A stretch of DNA of 64,000 nucleotides from Roseibium album (GCF_001404515.1 NZ_CXWE01000001.1:496001-560000); one strand, 5' to 3'; shown: positions 18,458 to 28,732, counted from the first letter of the stretch. Numbers and translations: made by a program. Notes: generated by a model from the sequence alone, not told the origin.

Positions 18458-19138
18458 GTGTCGTCGACCTCATATCGTTTTATCATCGCAGATGATCATC
18501 CTCTGTTTCGTGGAGCTCTGCGGCAAACGCTCGAAACGCAGTATCCTGATGCGTCCATAGAGGAAGCAGGGGCGCTTGAAGATGTAACGTCGCGCCTTGA
18601 AAAGGACGGCGATGCCGATCTCATCCTTCTCGATCTGACGATGCCTGGAATGCGGGGCTTTTCCGGCCTGATGTATTTGCGTGCGCAATATGCCGGCGTT
18701 CCGGTGGTTGTTGTTTCCGCGAATGAAGAGCCGCAGGCAATCCGGAGGGCAATTGAATTCGGAGCTTCTGGTTTCATACCCAAATCACACGGCATCGAAG
18801 TCATCCGTCAGGCGATTTCTGAGGTCATGTCCGGCAACATGTGGACACCACCCGATGTCGATCTGAAGGCTGACGATGGCAGTGATGATCTGGTTCAACG
18901 CTTGTCCACGCTGACACCGCAACAGGTTCGCGTTCTGATGATGTTGTCCGAAGGCCTGCTGAACAAGCAGATCGCGTATGAGCTGTCGGTGTCCGAGGCT
19001 ACGGTCAAGGCTCATGTCTCTGCCATTCTGCAAAAGCTTGGTGTGGAAAGCCGAACTCAAGCCGTCATCGCCGCCTCCAAGATTGAGGCCGGGCAATGGC
19101 AGCTCGGCGGGGAGACGCAGGAAGCTGCCGGGGCGTAG
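18458..19138 (+). CDS. NarL/FixJ-family response regulator (receiver plus LuxR helix-turn-helix)
   Basis: A 226-residue two-domain regulator. The receiver (about 8-120) has the acidic pair DDH and phospho-acceptor Asp in LILLDLTMPG. The LuxR-type helix-turn-helix is at about 148-205 (LTPQQVRVLMMLSEGLLNKQIA, ATVKAHVSAIL). GTG 18458 has GGGAGG about 11 bases upstream. The nearest kinase is the symporter-fused hybrid kinase at 21903-25424, 2.8 kb away across a c-di-GMP gene. Regulators of this type are commonly found with that kinase family, so the kinase is a likely partner. Its targets are not shown by the sequence. Confidence 0.85.
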   Translation: MSSTSYRFIIADDHPLFRGALRQTLETQYPDASIEEAGALEDVTSRLEKDGDADLILLDLTMPGMRGFSGLMYLRAQYAGVPVVVVSANEEPQAIRRAIEFGASGFIPKSHGIEVIRQAISEVMSGNMWTPPDVDLKADDGSDDLVQRLSTLTPQQVRVLMMLSEGLLNKQIAYELSVSEATVKAHVSAILQKLGVESRTQAVIAASKIEAGQWQLGGETQEAAGA

Positions 19139-19396
19139 CAACATCCTTCCAGCACGGGTGTCGGCAAATCATCCTATACAGGCCGCAACGAAAGCGGTCT
19201 GTGCGTTGTTTATGTGCCAACTGGACCTCGGAAGCAGTCTGTTAACCTAAACGGGCATTAGCTCTAAATTCTTTAAATGTTTCAGAAATTTCCGTAATTC
19301 CGACCAAGCCTTTTACCGGAATTTCAGGGATTGCACTTACGTTCCCCCCATTGAACTGTGACGCCCACAGCGGCGAGTAGTGGATGCGGAGACGAG

Positions 19397-21898
19397 ATGC
19401 GGCCCGGCGCCAATTGGAAATTGATCCTCCAGACGATATTGATGGCGCTAGTGTCACCCGGGACGCGCATTAGATTTGCAGCGTCGAAGACGGATGGGCA
19501 AATGGATTCCAGTCCGTCGAGGGCTCTCCTTCTTGCATTCGGTCATCCTGTCGTCGATCAGTACCTGGCCTGCAAGGTGCGGGCGGCGCAGATCGCGAGT
19601 ATCGCCCGCCTGACGCCGCTCACTATTCTTGCCAACATCGTCAACGTGGTGGTCGTCACTCCTGTCCTGGCGCTGGTCCTGCCGCTTCCTTATGTTTTGG
19701 GTTGGGTGATTGCGGTGTTGAGCCTTATGGCGCTCACCGCGATAAAGTGGTTTCTCGCGAAACGTTCGCCGGTGGAACTGGCATCCCGACGAGCCCTTTC
19801 AGCAGCCTTGCGCCACGCCACCGTATTGAGTGCGCTTTGGGCCGTCGTGCCCATCGTCGCCTTTGCAAGTGGAAATTTGAACGGTATCTGGATTGCGTCC
19901 TGCATCACCACCGGGATGATTTGTGGCGGAGGGTTTGCACTTGCCACGGTACCCCAGGCCGCCTTCAGGTGGGTCGCAATCCTCTATGTGGCAACCGTTG
20001 TCGCGCTTGTCATCGATCAGGGCGTGATGATGTGGCCGCTCCTGTTTTTGCTAACCAGCTACGCTTTCGTGGTGATCGGCAGCACGACGGCGGCGGGATG
20101 GTTGTTTGCGTCTCATTTTCTCGCAGAGGCGGAGCTCGAAAAGCACAGCGAGCTGATTGCACTGCTGCTGAATGAGTTTGAGGAAACATCGAGCGACTGG
20201 ATCTGGGAAGCCAACAGTGCCGGAAATTTCCGGAATGTCTCAGACCGGTTTCTGCATGCGAGCGGTCGAAGCAGATCGGAACTCCATGCCATGCGCATGG
20301 TTGATCTGGCCTACTCTCTCGATGAGGACGAAGCGCGGGATGCGGTCGCCAAACTCGAGGAAGCCATTGGCCTGCAAAAATCTTTCCGCGAGATGATCAT
20401 CGGTCTGACGGTCAATGGTGAAGAACGCTGGTGGTCCCTTGCCGCAAGACCAATCTATGACGATCACGGCTCATTCGCTGGATACCGGGGGGTGGCCTCC
20501 GATATCACGGAACCTCGACGCGCCAATGCGCTTGCATCTCATCTGGCAGACCATGATTCACTGACCGGTATCGGGAACCGCAGCTGGTTCCTGAAGCAGG
20601 CTGAGAGCATGCTGGAGGAACAAGCCCGGACCGGCCAGAACACGCTGACGCTGTTTCTCATCGACCTGGACAATTTCAAGGTTGTCAACGATACGAGCGG
20701 ACACCCGGCCGGCGATGAGCTTTTGCGGCAGGTTGCCGACAGGTTTACGGCCATCAGCGAGGGCAGGACCGCGTTGGCCCGTTTCGGGGGAGACGAATTC
20801 GCTGCACTTGGCCGCTTCGTCAGCGACCAGGCGGCGAGTGCTTTTGCCGAAGAGCTTGTCAGTGTGACGCGAAAACCCTTCAGGATTGGACGGCGAGACT
20901 TCGCGATCGGTTCAACGGTCGGCTTCACGCGGCTGCGCGACAAAGGGGACACGGTCGACGATCTGATGCGAAAGGCCGACATCGCCCTCTACAAGGCCAA
21001 GGAAAGTGGCCGTGGCCGGGCACTTGCTTTTGAAAGTGACATGGAGCGCGAAGTTCGCGAACGCCGGGAACTGGAAGCGGATCTGCGTGAAGCCTTCGAA
21101 TACGGCAGGCTCAGTGTCGAATTCCAGCCGATTGTTGATTCCCGTTCCGGAAAAGTGGTCTCAAGCGAGGTCTTGGTCCGCTGGTTCCATCCAACGCGCG
21201 GTGAAGTTACGCCGAATACTTTCATACCCATTGCCGAACACGCCGGTCTTATCCTGCCGCTCGGAAACTGGGTTCTGCGAAAGGCATGTGCGGCGGCGGC
21301 GCAATGCCCCGAACTGGAGAGCGTCGCGGTGAACCTGTCACCGGTGCAGTTCATGGACCCCAACCTTGTGGGGCATATCACGTCCGTTCTTGATGAGACC
21401 GGATTTCCACCCGAGCGTCTTGTTCTTGAGATCACAGAATCGGTTTTTCTGCGGGACTTCGGATCAGCGCCGGACAAACTGGAAAAACTTCGCGATCTCG
21501 GTATCAAGATCTCGCTGGATGATTTCGGTACCGGCTATTCGTCGCTGTCCTACCTGCGGCAATACAAGTTCGACAAGATCAAGATCGACAAGTCTTTTGT
21601 GGACGAGATCGGAGAACGCAGCGATGGTTTGGCCATTATTTCTGCTGTGATCGCTCTTGCGCACAACCTCGGCCTTGAGGTGACTGCGGAAGGTGTTGAG
21701 CGCCAGTTCCAGGTGGAAGCCTTGCGCACCCTGGGGTGTGACACGCTGCAGGGCTATTACTTCGGCAAACCACATGCAAATCCGATGAAGATAACGCAAG
21801 TCAGTTCTGAAGACTGGGAAGACCGTAGCCCCAGTACCGCACCACAAAACTCCCTGGAGCCTCAACAGGTGCCGGGAAAAAAATCCTCCGCATCGTGA
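19397..21898 (+). CDS. Membrane-bound GGDEF-EAL c-di-GMP enzyme with PAS domain
   Basis: An 833-residue protein with an N-terminal block of 5-6 membrane helices (about 60-240), a PAS-like domain (about 255-375), then GGDEF and EAL. The cyclase motif GGDEF is intact (near residue 463) and no RxxD inhibitory site precedes it. The phosphodiesterase residues are present: EVL (in place of EAL), N in NLSP, EITES, DDFGTGYSSL, KIDKSF and EGVE. It may both make and degrade c-di-GMP. ATG 19397 has GGAG 5 bases upstream; the frame starts at GTG 19358, and ATG 19502 is another candidate. It converges on the hybrid kinase, stops 4 bases apart. Confidence 0.85.
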   Translation: MRPGANWKLILQTILMALVSPGTRIRFAASKTDGQMDSSPSRALLLAFGHPVVDQYLACKVRAAQIASIARLTPLTILANIVNVVVVTPVLALVLPLPYVLGWVIAVLSLMALTAIKWFLAKRSPVELASRRALSAALRHATVLSALWAVVPIVAFASGNLNGIWIASCITTGMICGGGFALATVPQAAFRWVAILYVATVVALVIDQGVMMWPLLFLLTSYAFVVIGSTTAAGWLFASHFLAEAELEKHSELIALLLNEFEETSSDWIWEANSAGNFRNVSDRFLHASGRSRSELHAMRMVDLAYSLDEDEARDAVAKLEEAIGLQKSFREMIIGLTVNGEERWWSLAARPIYDDHGSFAGYRGVASDITEPRRANALASHLADHDSLTGIGNRSWFLKQAESMLEEQARTGQNTLTLFLIDLDNFKVVNDTSGHPAGDELLRQVADRFTAISEGRTALARFGGDEFAALGRFVSDQAASAFAEELVSVTRKPFRIGRRDFAIGSTVGFTRLRDKGDTVDDLMRKADIALYKAKESGRGRALAFESDMEREVRERRELEADLREAFEYGRLSVEFQPIVDSRSGKVVSSEVLVRWFHPTRGEVTPNTFIPIAEHAGLILPLGNWVLRKACAAAAQCPELESVAVNLSPVQFMDPNLVGHITSVLDETGFPPERLVLEITESVFLRDFGSAPDKLEKLRDLGIKISLDDFGTGYSSLSYLRQYKFDKIKIDKSFVDEIGERSDGLAIISAVIALAHNLGLEVTAEGVERQFQVEALRTLGCDTLQGYYFGKPHANPMKITQVSSEDWEDRSPSTAPQNSLEPQQVPGKKSSAS

Positions 21899-21902
21899 AG
21901 AT

Positions 21903-24900
21903 TTACTCTGCCGCTTGACCAGCCTGGCATCGGGCAAGCTGCGCGCGCAACGCGGCAGGCTTGACCGGCTTGTTGAAGAAGGAGATATCCTTGTCTCCGG
22001 CTTCTGACCGCACGGGTCTGCTCCGGTCTGCGGTAATCAGGATTGCCGGAATGCTGTTTCCGAATTTCCACCTGAGTTTGACGATTGCCTCAATGCCTGT
22101 GCCCTCATCCAGATGGTAGTCGGCCAGGATGACGTCAGGCGTCAGGCCTGCCTTGTTCAGGAGCGCAGCGGCTTCATGCTCATTTGCAGCGGTGACGACT
22201 GTACAGTTCCAGCTCGACAAGAGATGGTGCATCCCGCTCAAGATGTCCGGTTCGTTGTCAATTGCCACGACGCAAAGGCCGTCCAGATTGCCGATTGCAG
22301 CAGGGGCTTGTTTGGCGGGTTCGATATCGGGAACTGCCGCTGAACGCGGTAACTCAACGGAGAAACAGGATCCCTTGTCGGCGTCCGAGCGAAGGTCGAC
22401 AGGATGGTTCAGAACATGACTGATCCGTTCCACGATCGACAGGCCAAGTCCAAGGCCCTTGGCAACACGCATGCCATCATCAAGCCTGTGAAACTCTTGA
22501 AAAATGGCCTTCTGCTTGCTTTTCGGGATTCCCATTCCGGTGTCGTGGATCTCGACAAGCACACGGTTGCCACGACGCCTGCAGCCGACCAGAACCCGGC
22601 CTTCCTGAGTGTATTTCAACGCATTGGAAACCAGATTTTGCAGCAGGCGGCGTAACAGCCGACGATCGGTTCGAATGGAAATTGACGTCGGCACGATCCT
22701 CAGTTCGAGACCCTTTTCCTGCGCGACGGGTTGAAAATCAAGCGCAAGACCACGCAAGATTTCATCCAGCCGGAATACGGTCGGCTCCGGTTTCAAGGCA
22801 CCAGTGTCGAGCCGGGAAATGTCGAGCACGGCGCCTATGATGTCCTCAACCGATTCCAGTGCCGCTTCCACGTTGCGCACGAGATCGCCGTCGTCACCTT
22901 CCTTGAGTTTGTCGACCAGGACGGACGAGTAAAGTCTTGCAGCGTTAAGGGGCTGCAAAATGTCATGGCCGGCAGCAGCCAGAAATCTGGTCTTGCCGAT
23001 ATTGGCTTCTTCTGCGGCGCGTGTGGCTTCGACGAGGCGTTCGTTGACGTGCGTGAGTTCCTCGGTTCTTTCCCTGACGCGCCGCTCGAGCGTTTCGTTG
23101 GCGCGCGCAAGTGCATCTTCTGCCATGACCCGTTCCGTGATGTCGGTATAGGTGGTGACGATTCCTCCGTCCGGCATGGGGCTGATCCGAACTTCAAACA
23201 CAGTGTCACTGGATTCCAGACGCTCCTGGAAGGTTTCCTGGACGAGCACCAGCTTTTCGATCCGGTCGGCGACAATCGCTTCGACTGGCCCCGGGCCGTG
23301 TTCGCCGCGTTCTGCGTTCACGCGCAAAATCGCGTCGAGAGTGGTGCCGACCTGACCATATTCCGCAGGCAGTCCAAGAAGGTCCCTGAACTGGCGATTC
23401 CAGCAGATCAGTCGCAAATCCCGGTCGAAAACACCGATGCCTTGTCGAACCTGATTGAGCGCTGTTTGCAGAAGATCGCGGTTGTACTGGATGGCAACGG
23501 ATGCGTCGTCGAGAAGTTTTACTGCTCCCTTGGTCGACGGATCGTGGCGTTTGAGCATCAGCGTCAGAACCAGACGTGAAGATGCAGCGCCGATGGCGCT
23601 TGCCAGGAGTTGCTCGGAAAACCTCAGCAGATTGGCATCGGCCAGGGTATTGGGGTCGAGCGGGATACCTCTTTCGGTCGCGAACCGATGAAACGAACGT
23701 TCCGTGCGTTCCTCGCCAAGATAGCGGGCGACAGTCGATTGCAGGTCGCCTGCTGTCACGGAGGTTCGCCAGTATCGAAGGCTCGGCGACGGGGTGAATT
23801 CTGCGGGCACAAATACATTTGCCTGCAGCGTTTCGGCCGGCAGCGGTTTTCTGATAAAGGAGACGCCGATGAAAAGCAGGATATTGATACAAAGGCTCCA
23901 GAGCGTCCCATGAATAAAGGGATCGGCCTCGATTCCAAAGAGCGATTGCGGGTTCAAAACGCCCACGCCGAACGGACCTGTTTCCAGAAAACCGGCCGAA
24001 ATCAGCCCGGATTGAGCGAAAGTCGGCAAAAGAAGAGTGTAGACCCAAAGCACGAACCCGCCGCTCAGTCCTGCCAGCGCCCCCAGAGAGGTTGCCCTGC
24101 GCCAGACAAGGGCCCCGATAAAGGCAGGCGCGAATTGCGCAATCGCGGCAAAGGACAGCAGGCCGATCGATACCAGCGCCGCGGTGTCACCGGCAGCCCG
24201 GTAATAGGCATAGGCCAGAAGAAGGATCGCAAAAATCGCCAGGCGGCGGATCGTGAGCAACTGCCGGCTCATGTCCCGTCCACTGGTATTGACCAGCTCG
24301 TCCTCACTGTGGCGGCGAAGAAGGAGCGGAACAACAATGTCATTGGAAATCATGATTGCCAGCGCTACCGTGGCGACGATGACCATTGCAGTTGCGGCGG
24401 ACAATCCGCCGATGAAGACAAACAGTGCCAGCCAGTTCTGGCCGGCATCAATCGGCAGGGCAAGAACGAAAGTATCGGGATTGATATCCTGGCCGAAGCG
24501 CAGCATTCCGGCAGCGGCAATCGGGATCACGAAGAGATTGATCAGAACCAGATAGACAGGGAACAGCCAGGTTGCCCGCCGAAGTTCGGCATCGGAGTTG
24601 TTTTCCGTGACGGTGACATGAAACTGACGCGGCAACATCAGAACCGCGAATCCGGACAGAATTGACAGGATCAGCCAGTTGCTCACGTTGATCGGCTGTT
24701 CGAATACCTCTGCCACCTCCGGAGCTTCCGTAATGGCCCGGACCAGGTCGAACGGGCCGTCGAACAGCCAATAAGTGACCCATACGCCAACGGCCAGAAA
24801 GGCAAACAACTTGACGATCGCTTCAGTTGCGATTGCCAGCATGAGGCCTTCCTGGTGTTCCGTCGCATCGATGTGACGAGTTCCGAAAGCCCAGCTGAAG

Positions 24901-25424
24901 ATGGCCATGCCCAGTGCGATAAGCAGCGTCACGTCGTCGAAGACAGGGGTAAAGATGTCGCCGGGCGAAATCAGCGGCCCCACCATGGTCGTGACCGACA
25001 GGGAAACGGCTTTCAGCTGCAGCGCGATATAGGGGATTACGCCAATCACGGCGATCAGTGTTGCGAGTGCCGCCACGGATTGGCTTTTGCCGTATCGCGC
25101 GCCGATGAAATCGGCAATCGACGTGATGCTCTCCGTCTTCGAGATCTGGACGATCCGCCGCAGCAGCGGATAACCAAGTGCGAATACAAGCAGGGGGCCG
25201 ATATAGATTGTCAGAAATTCCGCACCACTCCTGCTGGCGTTTCCAACCGAGCCGAAGAATGTCCAGGACGTGCAATAGACGGATAAGGAAAGTGCGTAGA
25301 TGAATGGACGTCCACCGGCGCGTGATGATTTGCGGCGCGTCATCCGGTCGCCATAGCTGGCAATGGCAAACAGCAGCAGGATATAGGCCGTTGCGGTCAA
25401 TATCACGATCCATCCGTGCAACAT
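21903..25424 (-). CDS. Hybrid histidine kinase with N-terminal sodium/solute symporter module (NahK/CbrA-like)
   Basis: A 1173-residue protein. Residues 1-490 form about 13 membrane helices of the sodium:solute symporter family, including the block RKSSRAGGRPFIYALSLSVY. A PAS domain (about 640-755), a coiled coil, a HisKA domain with His near 820 (GHDILQPLNAARLY), an HATPase domain (VSNALKYTQEGRVLVG, DTGMGIP, GLGLGLSIV) and a C-terminal receiver (Asp in VILADYHLDEGTG, near 1101) follow. Related proteins sense or transport a substrate and control carbon use or c-di-GMP behaviour. The likely output is the NarL-type regulator at 18458. It faces away from the aminotransferase. Confidence 0.88.
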   Translation of the reverse strand: MLHGWIVILTATAYILLLFAIASYGDRMTRRKSSRAGGRPFIYALSLSVYCTSWTFFGSVGNASRSGAEFLTIYIGPLLVFALGYPLLRRIVQISKTESITSIADFIGARYGKSQSVAALATLIAVIGVIPYIALQLKAVSLSVTTMVGPLISPGDIFTPVFDDVTLLIALGMAIFSWAFGTRHIDATEHQEGLMLAIATEAIVKLFAFLAVGVWVTYWLFDGPFDLVRAITEAPEVAEVFEQPINVSNWLILSILSGFAVLMLPRQFHVTVTENNSDAELRRATWLFPVYLVLINLFVIPIAAAGMLRFGQDINPDTFVLALPIDAGQNWLALFVFIGGLSAATAMVIVATVALAIMISNDIVVPLLLRRHSEDELVNTSGRDMSRQLLTIRRLAIFAILLLAYAYYRAAGDTAALVSIGLLSFAAIAQFAPAFIGALVWRRATSLGALAGLSGGFVLWVYTLLLPTFAQSGLISAGFLETGPFGVGVLNPQSLFGIEADPFIHGTLWSLCINILLFIGVSFIRKPLPAETLQANVFVPAEFTPSPSLRYWRTSVTAGDLQSTVARYLGEERTERSFHRFATERGIPLDPNTLADANLLRFSEQLLASAIGAASSRLVLTLMLKRHDPSTKGAVKLLDDASVAIQYNRDLLQTALNQVRQGIGVFDRDLRLICWNRQFRDLLGLPAEYGQVGTTLDAILRVNAERGEHGPGPVEAIVADRIEKLVLVQETFQERLESSDTVFEVRISPMPDGGIVTTYTDITERVMAEDALARANETLERRVRERTEELTHVNERLVEATRAAEEANIGKTRFLAAAGHDILQPLNAARLYSSVLVDKLKEGDDGDLVRNVEAALESVEDIIGAVLDISRLDTGALKPEPTVFRLDEILRGLALDFQPVAQEKGLELRIVPTSISIRTDRRLLRRLLQNLVSNALKYTQEGRVLVGCRRRGNRVLVEIHDTGMGIPKSKQKAIFQEFHRLDDGMRVAKGLGLGLSIVERISHVLNHPVDLRSDADKGSCFSVELPRSAAVPDIEPAKQAPAAIGNLDGLCVVAIDNEPDILSGMHHLLSSWNCTVVTAANEHEAAALLNKAGLTPDVILADYHLDEGTGIEAIVKLRWKFGNSIPAILITADRSRPVRSEAGDKDISFFNKPVKPAALRAQLARCQAGQAAE

Positions 25425-25604
25425 TGCGCTGTTTACTGTCCTCCCGACCCGGTTCCTGCAGCAATTTGTTTCGCCGCCTTATCCAGATCGGAGCACAGCG
25501 AAACCATTCTGTCCATTCGTCTTGCGAACAATGAGCGCAAAACAGAATATCGACCGGTTTGCCAAGGGGTAACTGATCAATGTTGGTGAAGTCCTGTTCA
25601 CATC

Positions 25605-25616
25605 GTTTCATGAAAC
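25605..25616. promoter_or_regulatory. 12-base palindrome in the promoter region between the hybrid kinase and the aminotransferase
   Basis: GTTTCATGAAAC is a perfect palindrome about 55 bases before the aminotransferase start, followed by a partial repeat (ggtttcaaac). It is a candidate operator; no cognate regulator is identified. Confidence 0.3.
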
Positions 25617-25670
25617 AATTGGTTTCAAACGAGCTAAGGTGCGCGGGGAAAGCATGCGAGGAAATGTGAG

Positions 25671-26843
25671 TTGTCCAACCTGATCGAGCGATTGAGTGCA
25701 GGTGCACGCAATACGGCAGAAAGCGGCATTGTCGAAGTGTTCAATGCGGGCTGGCATCACGAAGCTCTGATACCTCTCTGGGCAGGTGAGGGGGATCTGC
25801 CGACGCCGGATTTCATCAACCGGGCGGTGAAGGCTTCACTCGACCGGGGGGAAACCTTTTATACCTACCAGCGCGGCATTCCCCAGCTGCGCGAAGCGTT
25901 GGCGGCTTATCATCAGGACCTGTATGGCAGGGTGTTTTCTGCTGAAAGGTTCTTCGTCACCGGATCCGGCATGCAGGCGATCCAGCTTGCCGTGCAGGCT
26001 GTCGTGGACCCCGGCAGGGAAGTGATTGTTCCGTCTCCGTCATGGCCGAATATTTCTGCTGCAGTGGAAATACATGGAGCCAGACCGGTACCGGTACCGC
26101 TCCGCGAGGCAAACGGCGGGTGGAGCTTGCACATGGAGGAAATCGAGGCTGCGATCACACCTCACACCGCCGCACTCTTTTTGAATTCTCCGAGCAATCC
26201 GACCGGATGGACTGCATCGGAAGACCTGTTGCGCGCATTTCTGGAAATTGCCCGCAAAAATGGCCTCTGGATCATAGCTGACGAGATCTACGCCCAGTAT
26301 TTTTATGGGGAGCAACCTCGGTCACCGTCGTTTTACGATATCGCGGATGAAGACGATCAGATCATTTTTGTGAATTCGTTTTCCAAGAACTGGGCAATGA
26401 CAGGTTGGCGTGTCGGCTGGATCTCCGCACCGCCGATAATCGGTCAGGTTGTCGAAAACCTGATCCAGTACTCTACCTCCGGTGTTCCCGCTTTCATGCA
26501 ATGGGGAGCCGTTGCGGCGTTGACGGAGGGAGAAGACTTCCTCGCATCACAAATAGAACGTGCGCGCCTTGGAAGGAACGCCGTTTTCGAAGGACTTCAG
26601 GAGACCGGTCGCATTGGCGCAAAACCGCCTGACGGCGCGTTTTATCTGTTCTTTTCCATTGATGGCGTTACCGACACGCGCCGATTTGCGCTTGATCTTG
26701 TGCGGGAGACCGGTGTCGGTCTGGCACCCGGTTCTGCGTTTGGTCCGGGAGGTGAGAACTTTGTTCGTCTTTGCTACGCCCGCGGGCAGGATCAGCTGGC
26801 CGAGGCGGTACGGCGAATTAACGCTTGGCTTCCAGAGATTTAG
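25671..26843 (+). CDS. Class I/II PLP-dependent aminotransferase
   Basis: A 390-residue fold-type I aminotransferase. The PLP lysine is in SFSKNWAMTGWRVGW, the substrate/cofactor Asn-Pro-Thr-Gly block is NSPSNPTGW, DEIY carries the pyridine-binding Asp, and the C-terminal Arg in FVRLCYA binds carboxylate. It transfers an amino group between an amino acid and a keto acid; the specificity is not readable. A TTG start at 25671 is used with AGGAAA upstream. It lies just before fixL on the same strand (about 75 bases) but is not known as part of the oxygen regulon. Confidence 0.82.
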   Translation: MSNLIERLSAGARNTAESGIVEVFNAGWHHEALIPLWAGEGDLPTPDFINRAVKASLDRGETFYTYQRGIPQLREALAAYHQDLYGRVFSAERFFVTGSGMQAIQLAVQAVVDPGREVIVPSPSWPNISAAVEIHGARPVPVPLREANGGWSLHMEEIEAAITPHTAALFLNSPSNPTGWTASEDLLRAFLEIARKNGLWIIADEIYAQYFYGEQPRSPSFYDIADEDDQIIFVNSFSKNWAMTGWRVGWISAPPIIGQVVENLIQYSTSGVPAFMQWGAVAALTEGEDFLASQIERARLGRNAVFEGLQETGRIGAKPPDGAFYLFFSIDGVTDTRRFALDLVRETGVGLAPGSAFGPGGENFVRLCYARGQDQLAEAVRRINAWLPEI

Positions 26844-26917
26844 ACATATGTTGGGTTGCTGGTCTACGTGAAACCCCTTAAACCTTGAATGGACGTGATT
26901 TCCATTTGGGTGCCGGG

Positions 26918-28081
26918 ATGGCAGACGACAGTGTAATTGATCGCAATGCCGAAACGGCCGCTGTTTCAGAGGCGCGGCTTGCGAGTGTGTTCGATACCGC
27001 TGTCGACGGTATCATCGTTATCAATGATCGCGGTCTGGTGCTGGCCTACAACAAAGCTTGTGAGCGATTGTTCGGATACGAGGCAGCAGATCTGCTTGGA
27101 CGGAACGTCAACAAGATCATGCCTCGGGAATACGCGCAGGCGCATGATCACTACGTTCAAAATTACATTGATACCGGGGAGAAGAAAATCATCGGTATCG
27201 GCCGTGAGGTGCAGGCACAGCACAAGGACGGAACGGTTTTTCCGATCGAGTTGTCCGTCGGCGAGGCCGAATCGTCCTATGGGCGCCAGTTCATCGGTAT
27301 CCTGAGAGATCTTAGATCCCGCAAGCAGATCGAGGATCGGCTGGCCAAGACGCAGGCCCAATTGTTGCACATGACACGGCTCAGCGCACTCGACGAGATG
27401 GGCGCAGCAATCGCGCATGAGCTGAATCAGCCGTTGACCGCTGTCCTTTTGTACCTTCAGTCCGTATCGCGGAAAGCGAAGTCGGACGCTTCGATTGATC
27501 CGCTTGTGCTGTCTGTAATCGAAAAGGCAGTCCGAGAGGCGGAACGTGCCGGTGAAATCATCCAGCGGATGCGGCAGCTGGTCGAAAAGAAGGCTCCCGA
27601 AAGACAGACGGTCGATGTTGCCGAACTGGTAAGATCCTGTCTGGAAATGGCTCAACTCGGTAGTGGTGAAAAGCAGACATTTCTTTCGGCCACGATCGAA
27701 CCCGACCTACCGCCCCTGCAGGCAGATCCGGTACAGATAAGACAGATCCTGATCAACCTTTTGCGAAACGCCCGCGAAGCGGTTATTGACCAGCCAGACA
27801 AGAAAGTCAGCTTGTCGGTGATCATGAACGCAGAGTCCCTTGAGTTCAGGGTAAAGGACAACGGACCTGGTGTCCCTGCCGAACTCATTGATGGACTGTT
27901 TCGCGCTTTCACCGGTGCAAAGCACAAGGGTGTTGGACTGGGATTGGCGATCTCGCGATCAATTGCCCAGAATCACGGTGGCGATTTGAAACTTGAATCC
28001 ACGCCGGACGGCTGTGGCGCATCATTTTTGTTGACGTTGCCGGTTCATCCAAGAGAGGAATCATTGGATGAAAAGCTTTAG
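26918..28081 (+). CDS. fixL: Oxygen-sensing haem PAS histidine kinase FixL
   Basis: A 387-residue soluble kinase. The PAS domain (about 15-135) keeps the FixL haem signature: H76 in AQAHDHY aligns with the proximal haem His of Bradyrhizobium FixL (H200), and R96 in IIGIGR with the oxygen-sensing Arg220. The H box is IAHELNQPLTAV (H167) with HATPase motifs NLLRNAREA, DNGPGVP and GVGLGLAIS. It probably autophosphorylates when oxygen leaves the haem and passes phosphate to FixJ, 40 bases downstream. It lacks the N-terminal membrane helices of Sinorhizobium FixL and has a single PAS. ATG 26918 is used; TTG 26885 also opens the frame. Confidence 0.9.
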   Translation: MADDSVIDRNAETAAVSEARLASVFDTAVDGIIVINDRGLVLAYNKACERLFGYEAADLLGRNVNKIMPREYAQAHDHYVQNYIDTGEKKIIGIGREVQAQHKDGTVFPIELSVGEAESSYGRQFIGILRDLRSRKQIEDRLAKTQAQLLHMTRLSALDEMGAAIAHELNQPLTAVLLYLQSVSRKAKSDASIDPLVLSVIEKAVREAERAGEIIQRMRQLVEKKAPERQTVDVAELVRSCLEMAQLGSGEKQTFLSATIEPDLPPLQADPVQIRQILINLLRNAREAVIDQPDKKVSLSVIMNAESLEFRVKDNGPGVPAELIDGLFRAFTGAKHKGVGLGLAISRSIAQNHGGDLKLESTPDGCGASFLLTLPVHPREESLDEKL

Positions 28082-28120
28082 CTTTCGCGAAGCGATGGCA
28101 TAACTGAGGACTGAAAAACA

Positions 28121-28732
28121 ATGGAAGCTGACGCAGAGGCCGTTTACATCGTCGATGATGACCCTGCGGTGCGTGATGCGCTATCCGTCCTGTTCAACAT
28201 GGAAGGCTATGTTGTTGAAACCTTCTCTGACGGAGACACGTTCATTCAGTCCGCGAGCAAGTCGGTTCCGGCATGCGTCATGCTGGACGTTCATATGCCC
28301 GGCAGGTCTGGTATCGAGATCCTCAAGGCATTGAATGCCGAGAATTATCCCGCACCGATATTCATTATCTCCGGCCAGGGCGACATTCCGATGGCTGTTG
28401 AGGCAATCCGAAACGGAGCATTCGACTTCATTGAAAAACCCTTCTCCGCGGAAACTGTTCTTGACCGTGTCAAGGAAGCGATCGCGGCGATGAAACAGCG
28501 GGAAGACGAAGACAGGTCCCAAACGTTCGAGGGGGCAGACTTGCTCACCCGCAGGGAGCTCGAAGTACTCAAGCAGATCACGGACGGGGCCTCGAACAAG
28601 GAAGCTGGCAGGACACTTGGGATAAGCCCGAGGACCGTCGAGGTTCATCGTGCCCGGATCATGGAAAAACTGGGTGCGCGCAACGCGGCGGATCTGGTCA
28701 GGATTGTGCTGGGGCATCCAGCAGCCGGTTGA
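28121..28732 (+). CDS. fixJ: Response regulator FixJ
   Basis: A 203-residue FixJ orthologue. The receiver has DDD at 12-14 and phospho-acceptor D56 (CVMLDVHMPG), with ISGQGDIPMAVEAIRNGAFDF typical of the FixJ/DctD receiver and K in EKPF. The LuxR helix-turn-helix is at about 140-195 (LTRRELEVLKQITDG, ISPRTVEVHRARI). It follows fixL closely and probably activates fixK at 29495 when phosphorylated. Confidence 0.92.
   Translation: MEADAEAVYIVDDDPAVRDALSVLFNMEGYVVETFSDGDTFIQSASKSVPACVMLDVHMPGRSGIEILKALNAENYPAPIFIISGQGDIPMAVEAIRNGAFDFIEKPFSAETVLDRVKEAIAAMKQREDEDRSQTFEGADLLTRRELEVLKQITDGASNKEAGRTLGISPRTVEVHRARIMEKLGARNAADLVRIVLGHPAAG

Noticed and set aside
23610..24665. 351-codon plus-strand ORF opposite the symporter-fused kinase
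   Set aside because: Antisense to membrane helices of the kinase, with a basic/His/Gln-rich composition and no recognisable domain.
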